A stretch of DNA of 16,376 nucleotides from JBGPIK01 sp041484845 (GTDB lineage Bacteria > Desulfobacterota > Binatia > UBA9968): the NCBI GenBank assembly GCA_041484845.1, contig JBGPIK010000118.1, positions 1 through 16,376 on the forward strand. The letters run 5' to 3'. Every line of letters starts with the position of its first letter. Position 1 is the first letter of the stretch. The notes under the pieces were generated by a model. The model was given only the letters and a program-made list of their open reading frames with translations. It had not been told where the DNA came from and did no database searches. Both the position numbers and the translations under genes were made by a program. Positions 6,424 to 13,093 of this stretch are shown here, piece after piece.

Positions 6424-7350
6424 ATGAAATTGTTTCCGCTTATTTTTGCGGCTTGTCTCTTGGCGCCGTCTTATGCCAGCGCGCAAAAGATAACTATCCT
6501 ATACAGCAATGCGACCTTCTCGGGCACCGCTATGTACGTTGCTAAAGACAGCGGGCTCTGCAAGCAAAGAGGACTCGATCTCGAGCTGGTCATGGGAGCG
6601 GGCTCTGCGCCCACGGTCAGCGCCGTCGTCGGCGGTTATGTTCAGTTCGCTCAGGCCTCAGCCTCCTCTCTTATCAACGCCGCCGTCAATGGTGCGCCCA
6701 TAGCCATTATCGCCAAAGTGATGGGGCCGGCGCCATACAAGCTTGTCGGCGCGAAGGGAACCAAACGCGTTCAGGACCTCAAAGGAAAAAAAATCGCAGT
6801 GAACCGGTTCGGCGGCGCGCCGGATTTTTTATTGAGATACGTCTTGAGTAAGAACGGATTGGACGCGCAAAAAGATGTGACCATCCTTCAAATGGGTGAT
6901 CCGTCCTCGCGCTTGCTTTCGTTATCCAGCGGCGCCATCGATGCCACGTTGCTGCTTGTGCCTGAAGACAAAGTGGCCGTTGAAAAAGGACTCCCGATGA
7001 TCGTTGATTTTGCTACGCTCAAGTTGCCCTACGTTAACATCGTGCTCGGCGCCAATAAAAAATTCCTCGAGGAGAGTCCGGCCGTCGTGAGATCTTTTCT
7101 CGCTTGTTATTCCGAAGCGGTCGCCAAAGGAAAGTCAGATACGGAGTTCACCAAAAAGAGTTTGGCGCGCTGGACGCGCACGAACGATGCTTCTTTGCTC
7201 GATTACACCTACGAATCGTGGCGCAATGATTACGCCCCCGAATCCCTGAGGATCGACGGCAGCGAACTTGAACTTTTGCTCGCTTCGGCGCCGAAATCGG
7301 CAATTAAGAGAGATGTTTCCCAATTTCTCGATATGCATTATTTACCTTAA
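6424..7350 (+). CDS. Secreted NMT1/SsuA-type substrate-binding protein
   Basis: A 308-residue protein beginning with a clear Sec signal peptide: Lys2, a hydrophobic stretch to about residue 14, then Ala-Ser-Ala before Gln21 as the likely cleavage site. The mature part matches the NMT1/THI5/SsuA family. It has an opening strand with Tyr-Val-Ala-Lys-Asp-Ser-Gly-Leu, the Arg-Gly-Leu-Asp-Leu-Glu-Leu-Val segment, and Val-Gln-Phe-Ala-Gln-Ala-Ser in lobe 1. Asp-Leu-Lys-Gly-Lys-Lys-Ile-Ala-Val-Asn-Arg follows at the domain crossover. Such proteins capture small organic ligands in the periplasm. GGAGG lies 7 bases before the ATG. No permease or ATPase gene is nearby, so it is an orphan receptor; the UbiD gene starts 24 bases after its stop and they probably share a transcript. 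The ligand is unknown but may be the UbiD substrate or a relative of it. Confidence 0.85.
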   Translation: MKLFPLIFAACLLAPSYASAQKITILYSNATFSGTAMYVAKDSGLCKQRGLDLELVMGAGSAPTVSAVVGGYVQFAQASASSLINAAVNGAPIAIIAKVMGPAPYKLVGAKGTKRVQDLKGKKIAVNRFGGAPDFLLRYVLSKNGLDAQKDVTILQMGDPSSRLLSLSSGAIDATLLLVPEDKVAVEKGLPMIVDFATLKLPYVNIVLGANKKFLEESPAVVRSFLACYSEAVAKGKSDTEFTKKSLARWTRTNDASLLDYTYESWRNDYAPESLRIDGSELELLLASAPKSAIKRDVSQFLDMHYLP

Positions 7351-7361
7351 GTAATAAAATT

Positions 7362-7367
7362 GAGAGG
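7362..7367 (+). promoter_or_regulatory. Ribosome-binding site of the UbiD gene
   Basis: GAGAGG lies 7 bases before the ATG at 7375. An in-frame TTG at 7360 overlaps the site and is an unlikely start. Confidence 0.6.
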
Positions 7368-7374
7368 CGAGATT

Positions 7375-8874
7375 ATGAATCTACAAAATACAGCGCACGC
7401 GACTCACAATGATCTTCGAGAGTGGCTCGATAAAGTCGATCGCGTCGGCGAATTGAAGATCGTGCGCGGGGCCAGCTGGGATCTGGAGATGGGCGGCCTG
7501 GCCGAGATCGTATCGCGCGAATCGCGCGGTGTCGCGCCGGCGCTGTTGTTCGACGAAATCCCGGGTTATCCTAGAGGGCATCGCGTCCTGTTCAATCAAC
7601 TCGACTCCGTCGGCCGGCTTGCCGTGACGCTCGGCCTAGATCTCGATCAACCCAGCAAGAGTGCTTGCGTCAAGGCGTGCCGGGATCGGCTGCACTCGAT
7701 AGCTTTGCACCCGCCGCGCGTCGTGAAACAAGGGAAAGTACAAGAAAATGTTCTGACAGGAAATGACATCGATTTATACAAATTTCCGATACCCCGGCAT
7801 CACGAGCTCGACGGCGGCAGATATTTTGGCACCGCCCATTGTGTCATTACGCAAGATCCCGAGACCGGTCACGTGAATCTGGGTACGTATCGCTGCATGC
7901 TGTTCGATAAAAATTCCGTTGGGTTGCACATGAGCCCGGGCCGCCATGGGCGCACGGCTCGCGATAAATTCTTTGATCGCTCACAACCTTTCAAAGTTGC
8001 CGTGGCGATCGGTGCCGATCCCGCGCTATTCCTTTCCAGCACGCAGGCGGTCGCCGCGGGAGTTTCGGAATACGAGTTTGCCGGCGGCCTCAAAGGGGCG
8101 CCGATCGAAGTCATCGAAGCGCCTTATACAAAGTTGCCGATTCCCGCGCACGCCGAAATCGTTATCGAAGGCGAATGCATTCCGGGAGACACACGTCCGG
8201 AGGGACCGTTCGGGGAATGGGCGGGCTATTACGCCAACAACGGTCTGATTCCTGTGCATGAGCCCGTAATTCACATAAAGACGCTGCTCCATCGCAGCGA
8301 TCCGATCTTCACCGGCGCGCAGCCGGCGCGACCGCCGGGGTACAATTTTGCGTTCTGCGTTTTCCGCTCCGCCATGATCTGGGACGAAATCGAAAAAGCC
8401 GGAGTTCCCGATATCCGCAGCGTTTGGTGCCATGAGGCCGGGGCGAGCCGGCTGTTTAACGTCGTCTCCATCAAGCAGCGTTATCCGGGCCATTCCCGGC
8501 AGGCCGGCTTGATCGCCTCGCAGTGCGCTTCCGGTGTTTATGTCGGCAGGTACACGGTGGTGGTCGATGATGACATCGACGCGTCCAACCTCAGTGACGT
8601 GATCTGGGCGATTTCGACGCGCGCGGACCCGCACCGTTCCATTGAAATTGTGCGCCGCTCGCGCAGCAGCTCCGCCGACCCGGCGGCATCACCGGATGAC
8701 AAGGGTTCAGAAAAAAATCCAGCCGCGGTCTTCACCTCCAAAGCAGTGATCGACGCCTGCTGGCCCTACGAATGGAAGGACCGAGCCTACCCGGTGGCTC
8801 AAGTGAGCGCCGAGTTGCGCCGGCAACTGCTGAAGAAGTGGTCGGGAGAGTTCGGGGGCTTGCTGCCTGAATGA
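7375..8874 (+). CDS. UbiD-family prenylated-FMN decarboxylase
   Basis: A 499-residue UbiD-family enzyme. Arg173 (in Gly-Thr-Tyr-Arg), Glu276 and Glu281 (in Pro-Glu-Gly-Pro-Phe-Gly-Glu-Trp) form the catalytic Arg-Glu-Glu set. Numbering and spacing nearly match the known Arg173/Glu277/Glu282 of fungal ferulic acid decarboxylase Fdc1. The Val-Asp-Asp-Asp-Ile-Asp segment followed by Asp-Val-Ile-Trp-Ala-x-x-Thr-Arg is another family mark. These enzymes use prenylated FMN for reversible, non-oxidative decarboxylation of aromatic or alpha,beta-unsaturated acids, so the protein is cytosolic. No UbiX prenyltransferase gene is in the window, so the cofactor must be made elsewhere. It follows the substrate-binding protein by 24 bases. 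A substrate such as an aromatic carboxylate is plausible, but family membership alone does not fix it; UbiQ synthesis is unlikely in this context. Confidence 0.93.
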   Translation: MNLQNTAHATHNDLREWLDKVDRVGELKIVRGASWDLEMGGLAEIVSRESRGVAPALLFDEIPGYPRGHRVLFNQLDSVGRLAVTLGLDLDQPSKSACVKACRDRLHSIALHPPRVVKQGKVQENVLTGNDIDLYKFPIPRHHELDGGRYFGTAHCVITQDPETGHVNLGTYRCMLFDKNSVGLHMSPGRHGRTARDKFFDRSQPFKVAVAIGADPALFLSSTQAVAAGVSEYEFAGGLKGAPIEVIEAPYTKLPIPAHAEIVIEGECIPGDTRPEGPFGEWAGYYANNGLIPVHEPVIHIKTLLHRSDPIFTGAQPARPPGYNFAFCVFRSAMIWDEIEKAGVPDIRSVWCHEAGASRLFNVVSIKQRYPGHSRQAGLIASQCASGVYVGRYTVVVDDDIDASNLSDVIWAISTRADPHRSIEIVRRSRSSSADPAASPDDKGSEKNPAAVFTSKAVIDACWPYEWKDRAYPVAQVSAELRRQLLKKWSGEFGGLLPE

Positions 8875-8993
8875 TTGGATGACGCGAAGGGAACATCGAG
8901 CGAGGTGACATGCGGGATCTGCGGTTTGTTAGATTGTGAGTCACCTTTTACATCTACAAAATGCGGACCCAAACAATGCACGAGCGGAACTGA

Positions 8994-9411
8994 ATGAATC
9001 GCGCGACTTTCCAGCGCATCTCGGAGCTTCGGAGAAGAGAGGCGTTGGCTCTCCTCACGGCCGGCCGGTACTCTGGCGCATATTACCTTGTCGGATACGC
9101 AGTAGAATGTGCGCTCAAGGCATGTGTGGCCAAACAAGTACGACGATATGACTTTCCCGATAGAAAGCTTGCAAACGAGGTCTTCACCCATGATTTTTGA
9201 AAAGTTGATGAAGCTGTCAGGGCTTGCTCCGGAATTAGAAAAAGAGATGGATATCAATAAATCGCTCGAACACAACTGGGCAGTGGTAAAAGACTGGTCC
9301 GAATCCGCACGGTACGAGATGGGAATAACTGAGAATCAAGCGGGGGATCTTTACTTCGCCTGTACCGCACGCACAAATGGTGTGCTAAATTGGATAAGAG
9401 GAAAATGGTAG
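8994..9411 (+). pseudogene. HEPN-domain protein, frameshifted
   Basis: The first 68 codons (8994-9197) contain the HEPN signature around Gly-Ala-Tyr-Tyr-Leu-Val-Gly-Tyr-Ala-Val-Glu-Cys-Ala-Leu-Lys-Ala-Cys, ending Thr-His-Asp-Phe, then TGA at 9198-9200. The +1-shifted frame continues at once with Glu-Lys-Leu-Met-Lys-Leu. It runs to Trp-Ala-Val-Val-Lys-Asp-Trp-Ser-Glu-Ser-Ala-Arg-Tyr and a TAG at 9409-9411. Together they match a known HEPN subfamily of about 138 residues. Removing one T from the run 9194-9198 restores the frame. HEPN proteins are mostly RNases or toxin parts, often with a partner antitoxin gene. The usual Arg-x4-6-His RNase motif is not evident, so activity is doubtful even if repaired. 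The stop overlaps the start of the next gene by 7 bases, implying one operon. Slippage in vivo is possible but unproven; damage or sequencing error is more likely. Confidence 0.75.
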
Positions 9412-9794
9412 AAGCGAATCTGACAAAAGAACTAATTGATGCAGGGGCCAGGCTTGTTAAGAAGCTTGACGAACGCGGTTTGGGACCCGACGCTGCCTTT
9501 TGGCTCTATTCTCCAGAAGAACAGACATGGAAACTTCTGTTGGTTGAGGTCAAGCTGGCTAAGAGAGGTCCGAAAGCAGCTTATTTTGAGGTCCAGAAGG
9601 TCCTGGAGAAATACGCACAGGAACTCGAAAATATAAAATTGGATGACTTGGTTCTCGAAAAACCAGATGCGCGCATCGTCCAGCTTATTCGCAAGGCCGT
9701 GCGAACAGGACCGGCAGTGAGCGGGATCCGTTTCAAGAATAACGTCGTAGACGGCACACTGATCGACGACGCCTATATCTATCGTGCGGCCTAG
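9405..9794 (+). CDS. Unknown small protein paired with the HEPN gene
   Basis: A 129-residue protein with no family name I can give firmly. Its N-terminal half has a mixed pattern: Asp-Ala-Ala-Phe-Trp-Leu-Tyr-Ser-Pro-Glu-Glu, then Trp-Lys-Leu-Leu-Leu-Val-Glu-Val, then Gly-Pro-Lys-Ala-Ala-Tyr-Phe-Glu-Val-Gln-Lys. The C-terminal half is strand-rich. I recall similar hypothetical proteins beside HEPN genes of the same subfamily. It is not the MNT nucleotidyltransferase usual in HEPN/MNT modules; the Gly-Ser-x10-Asp-x-Asp motif is missing. The ATG at 9405 lies inside the end of the HEPN gene (7-base overlap) with AAGAGG 3 bases before, so coupling is likely; an upstream TTG at 9390 is a weaker start. 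It may be the antitoxin of the pair, by position only. Confidence 0.6.
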   Translation: MVEANLTKELIDAGARLVKKLDERGLGPDAAFWLYSPEEQTWKLLLVEVKLAKRGPKAAYFEVQKVLEKYAQELENIKLDDLVLEKPDARIVQLIRKAVRTGPAVSGIRFKNNVVDGTLIDDAYIYRAA

Positions 9795-9972
9795 AATGGT
9801 CTACCGACCCGGGAAGCTTTCACAGGTTCGCACGGCTTTTCTTAGCCATCTCGTCTGGTTTTCTTCCGACGTCTGCTACCGCACTTTTTGAGATAAGCCC
9901 AGCGGAAGATTGACCCCTCTCTATCCTGTGCGATATGACTGGTGCACACGCCAGTTTTAACGCCCCAACAGG

Positions 9973-9978
9973 AAGGAG
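9973..9978 (+). promoter_or_regulatory. Ribosome-binding site choosing the start at 9988
   Basis: AAGGAG sits 9 bases before the ATG at 9988 and directly abuts an in-frame ATG at 9979. Spacing favours 9988, removing three residues from the longest reading frame. Confidence 0.65.
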
Positions 9979-9987
9979 ATGGTTACG

Positions 9988-10890
9988 ATGAGTGCCGATT
10001 CTGAACCGCTGACGCTGCGCGCGCTTCTGGGCGATTACCCCAACACATTGGCTTTGAAGCAGGGCAAGATCCGCTCTTCGAGTATCACATTCGATTTTGC
10101 CGATGTGACGCCGCCGAACCTCGGTTTCAAAGATGTCGTGCGTCATCAGAAATTCGACGTCGCCGAGTTGGCGATCGTGACCTATTTACAAGCCAAAGTT
10201 TACGGCAAACCGCTGGTCTTGCTTCCTGCGGTCGTTGTCGGAAATCTTCCACACCCGTTGCTCGTGTACAACGCTGAGCGCGGCCAACTTAGCCCATCTG
10301 ATTTAGCCAGCCGTCGCGTCGGCATACGCGCTTACTCGGTAACCACAGCCACCTGGATTCGCGGCATTCTCCAGAGCGACTACGGCGTCGATCTAGACAG
10401 CATCAGATGGGTTACCTTCGAGAATGCCCACGTCGCCGAATACCATGACCCGGACACGGCTGAGCGCGCGGCTCCCGGCAAGCAAGTGCTCGCTATGCTT
10501 CTAAACGGCGAACTCGACGCCGCCGTCGTCGGTGGACCCGATCTTAAAGATGCACGGCTGCAGCCAGTGATCGCCAATCCCTCAGCGGCGGCGCAGGAGT
10601 GGTGCCGGCGCCGCAATCGAGCGACGCCGATCAATCATATGGTCGTGATTAAGCAATCGTTATCGAGGTCCAGTCCCGAAACAGTGAAAGAGATCTTCCG
10701 GCTGCTGCGCGAAAGCAAACAGGCGGCTTCACCCGCGGCCAACTCTCTCGACCCGCTGCATTTCGGGGTCGAAGCGAATCGGCGCAGCTTGGAGCTAATC
10801 ATCGATTACTCAGCTCGGCAACGTCTGATCCCGCGACCGTTCGAAGTGGACGAGTTGTTTGACGACGTAACGCGAGCTCTCGACGGCTGA
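9988..10890 (+). CDS. Cytosolic binding-fold protein, 4,5-dihydroxyphthalate decarboxylase-like
   Basis: A 300-residue protein that resembles 4,5-dihydroxyphthalate decarboxylase (Pht5) and related proteins built on a periplasmic-binding-protein fold. The N-terminal part has Leu-Thr-Leu-Arg-Ala-Leu-Leu-Gly-Asp-Tyr. Next comes Lys-Phe-Asp-Val-Ala-Glu-Leu near residue 55. The crossover region has Ser-Arg-Arg-Val-Gly-Ile-Arg-Ala-Tyr and then Trp-Ile-Arg-Gly-Ile-Leu-Gln-Ser-Asp-Tyr-Gly-Val. The lobe-2 closing part is also family-like. There is no signal peptide, so the protein is cytosolic, unlike the binding protein at 6424. That fits either an enzyme of aromatic catabolism or a soluble ligand-binding protein; the active-site residues of this family are not well known to me. 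It lies downstream of the HEPN pair and may once have followed the UbiD gene directly. The substrate is unknown. Confidence 0.7.
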   Translation: MSADSEPLTLRALLGDYPNTLALKQGKIRSSSITFDFADVTPPNLGFKDVVRHQKFDVAELAIVTYLQAKVYGKPLVLLPAVVVGNLPHPLLVYNAERGQLSPSDLASRRVGIRAYSVTTATWIRGILQSDYGVDLDSIRWVTFENAHVAEYHDPDTAERAAPGKQVLAMLLNGELDAAVVGGPDLKDARLQPVIANPSAAAQEWCRRRNRATPINHMVVIKQSLSRSSPETVKEIFRLLRESKQAASPAANSLDPLHFGVEANRRSLELIIDYSARQRLIPRPFEVDELFDDVTRALDG

Positions 10891-11059
10891 CACCCCGATC
10901 TGCACAGCGCGGCTCCGTCGCAGTTAAAGAAGAAAAACAATTCACCACGCAGGTCGTCAAGATCACGGAGTTTAGAATCTAGATTTCCGAATCCTTCGTG
11001 GCCTTTGTACTATGCTTCGAAACGTTCTCCGTTCGCGCAAATTTCTCGGTTGGCGTGCG

Positions 11060-11111
11060 CCCCCTCCTTCATCCTCCCCCGCAAAAATGCGGGGGAGGAT
11101 GAAGGAGGGGG
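11060..11111. repeat. Perfect 23-bp inverted repeat (REP/MITE-like hairpin)
   Basis: The arm 11060-11082 pairs exactly with 11089-11111, with a 6-base loop (AAAAAT). One arm is pyrimidine-rich (CCCCTCCTTC then ATCCTCCCCC), so the element is strand-asymmetric. No T tract follows, so it is not a standard terminator. Similar CCTCCTTC/GAAGGAGG hairpins are known in many environmental genomes, so it is likely one copy of a dispersed family. Confidence 0.85.
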
Positions 11112-11249
11112 TCTCCTGCAATATTTGCGGTTGAATGTCTTCTTCCTTGCGGCTCTGCCGCGCTGGGTGCTTAGTGGTGAGGAATAACTTAAGCAAGCTT
11201 CGAAAACGTTCAAATAGTAACGAAGATCACGAAATTTACGGAAAAGTCC

Positions 11250-11300
11250 GTAGGGTGCGCTTGCACATCATTTCGCTCATGGTACGCAAGCGCACCCTAC
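11250..11300. repeat. 15-bp inverted repeat, GTAGGGTGCGCTTGC type
   Basis: The arm 11250-11264 pairs exactly with 11286-11300, leaving a 21-base centre. The sequence resembles the widespread GTAGGGTGCG-type intergenic repeats seen in many bacteria. It sits about 65 bases before the DUF885 gene and may act as a stem-loop in its leader, or be a dispersed element. Confidence 0.75.
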
Positions 11301-11365
11301 AAAATCTAAAATTTACGCCGCCAATGAAAATTGCGCCTTGGTGCTTGAGATGATAATCAAACTGC

Positions 11366-12976
11366 ATGTCCAAATTCACGGACTTTTGCGACGAATATTT
11401 CAAGACGTATTTCGAGCTTCACCCCACCGATGCGATCTACTACGGGATCGACGGCTACGATCATTTGTTGAATGACTACTCCGATGGCACCTACCAAACA
11501 CAAACAGCTTTTGTCGAAGAGTCGCTGAACAGGCTTCGCCACATTCCGGTTGCAGAACTCGATAAGGATGAAGCCATCGATTATGCGCTGCTCCAAGGGA
11601 GTCTGTTCATCCAGCATTACGAGCATGCCAAGGAAGATTATCGCCTGAAATGGCCCGACCATTATTTGCCCACCGACGCGATTTACATTCTTACAGTTCG
11701 CGCGACCAGGGATTTTTCGGGTAATCTCCTGAGCCGCCTGAATCGAACGCCGCGAGTTCTCCAGCAAGGCATTGCCAATCTGAGCCGGCCCGAAGCCAAT
11801 CCGCCAAGGCTGTGGACCGAAATGGCCATCGAGGGCGCAAAAGGCGGAGTGAGCTTTCTCGATAACCTACCGAAGCATCCCAAAGTTCAAGCAACGGTGA
11901 AAGACACCGCAGCGTTAGCGGCGGCCATTCTAAAGGCTACCGCGGCGATGAACGATTTTGCATCATTTCTGGAGCGCGAGCTTTTGCCGCGAAGCCATGG
12001 CGTTTATGCCGTCGGCGATGAGCACTACAACCTGCTGCTTAGAAAGAAACACTTTCTCGATCATACGGCGGAAAGCCTTCTTGCCTTAGGCGAACGTTTA
12101 TTTGTCCGCACCAAACAAGAGCTGACCGCGCTAGCGGAAAAATTGGCCCCCGGCAAAGGCATCGAAGCAGTCACCCGGGCGATTCAAGATAAGCATCCTT
12201 CGATCGATGGGGTTTTACCCGCTTACGAAAAGGCGATGGAAAGCGCGCGTGAGTTCGTAAAGCAAAACCAACTGGTTTCGTTCCCGCCCAGAGAAAAACT
12301 TCACGTCGTGCACACGCCTGAGTTTCGCCGCCACGAGATACCGTTTGCAGCGTATTTGTCGCCTTCGCCGAAAGACCCCAATCAAGTCGGCTATTATTAT
12401 GTAACTCCCGTAAGTGATGACGACTTGCTGCGCGAGCACAACTGGGTGGGTTTGGAAAACACCTCGGTCCACGAGGCCTACCCCGGACATCATTTGCAGT
12501 TTTCCATGGCGAATTCGCTTGCGGCCGCTGCGACGCTGCCGCGGCTGATGAATGAGTCATCGGTGTTTTACGAAGGCTGGGCGCTCTACTGCGAGCAGCT
12601 CATGCAGGAGCAAGGTTTCTTGAAAACCAAACAGCACCGCTTTGTCATGCTCAAGGACCGGCTCTGGCGCGCGCTTAGAATCATCATCGACGTCAAGACA
12701 CAAACGGGCCGCATGCCCTATGATGAAGCCGCCGATCTCATGGTGCGCGAACTCCGCTTCCCGCGCGCGCAGGCCTGCGCCGATTTGAACTGGTACAGCC
12801 AATCGCCCTCGGTGCCGATGGGTTACGCGCTCGGCTGGTCAATCATCAACCGCTTGCGCAACGAAGAACAAACGCGGCTGGGGGGAAAGTTCGATCTCTG
12901 CCAGTTCCATGACAAACTGCTCAGCGCCGGAAGCATCGCGCTACCGCTGGTCGAAAAACGGCACTTCACGGGATAG
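11366..12976 (+). CDS. DUF885 family metallopeptidase-like protein
   Basis: A 536-residue protein of the DUF885 family. A His369-Glu370-x4-His375-His376 motif (HEAYPGHH) resembles a zinc-metallopeptidase centre. Glu403 in Tyr-Glu-Gly-Trp-Ala-Leu-Tyr-Cys-Glu is the expected second conserved element. Other family marks are the opening Leu-His-Pro-Thr-Asp-Ala (about residue 18), Leu-Met-Asn-Glu-Ser-Ser before the Glu-Gly-Trp motif, and Pro-Met-Gly-Tyr-Ala-Leu-Gly near residue 483. No signal peptide is visible, so it is probably cytosolic. DUF885 proteins are often annotated as peptidases, but their substrates are mostly unknown. It stands apart from the catabolic genes, with a repeat-rich gap before it and nfo after it. 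Only a weak ribosome-binding site precedes the ATG. Confidence 0.88.
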   Translation: MSKFTDFCDEYFKTYFELHPTDAIYYGIDGYDHLLNDYSDGTYQTQTAFVEESLNRLRHIPVAELDKDEAIDYALLQGSLFIQHYEHAKEDYRLKWPDHYLPTDAIYILTVRATRDFSGNLLSRLNRTPRVLQQGIANLSRPEANPPRLWTEMAIEGAKGGVSFLDNLPKHPKVQATVKDTAALAAAILKATAAMNDFASFLERELLPRSHGVYAVGDEHYNLLLRKKHFLDHTAESLLALGERLFVRTKQELTALAEKLAPGKGIEAVTRAIQDKHPSIDGVLPAYEKAMESAREFVKQNQLVSFPPREKLHVVHTPEFRRHEIPFAAYLSPSPKDPNQVGYYYVTPVSDDDLLREHNWVGLENTSVHEAYPGHHLQFSMANSLAAAATLPRLMNESSVFYEGWALYCEQLMQEQGFLKTKQHRFVMLKDRLWRALRIIIDVKTQTGRMPYDEAADLMVRELRFPRAQACADLNWYSQSPSVPMGYALGWSIINRLRNEEQTRLGGKFDLCQFHDKLLSAGSIALPLVEKRHFTG

Positions 12977-13013
12977 TCAGAAACGACATGAACGTCTGGA
13001 AGCAAACGCTACC

Positions 13014-13080
13014 GTTCAAATAGTTCAAAACGTTAAAACGGCCGAGACACCCTTGAACCTTGAACTTTTGAACCTTGAAC
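13014..13080 (+). repeat. TTGAACCTTGAAC tandem repeat and related IR in the nfo leader
   Basis: The 13-base unit TTGAACCTTGAAC occurs at 13053-13065 and exactly again at 13068-13080. GTTCAAATAGTTCAAAACG at 13014-13032 can pair with parts of it, so the region can fold. GTTCAAATAGT recurs at 11209-11219 in the repeat-rich gap. It lies directly before nfo, within 14 bases of its ATG, and may affect nfo translation or be a dispersed repeat. Confidence 0.65.
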
Positions 13081-13093
13081 GCAAACTATTGCT

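Larger units (their letters stand above)
10891..11365. other. Repeat-rich intergenic region
   Basis: No gene is convincing in these 475 bases. It contains a perfect 23-base-pair hairpin (11060-11111) and a 15-base inverted repeat (11250-11300). An almost identical direct repeat occurs at 11014-11027 (GCTTCGAAACGTTC) and 11197-11211 (with one extra A). TCACCAC at 10942-10948 is matched by GTGGTGA at 11174-11180, which could be ends of a small element. No transposase or protein homology is visible. Confidence 0.7.

Noticed and set aside
8026..8634. A 202-codon open frame on the minus strand inside the UbiD gene
   Set aside because: It lies opposite a well-supported UbiD coding region and shows no protein motif.
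8926..8954. TTGTTA-N17-TACATC as a promoter for the HEPN gene
   Set aside because: Only about seven of twelve consensus bases match, so it is not distinguishable from chance.
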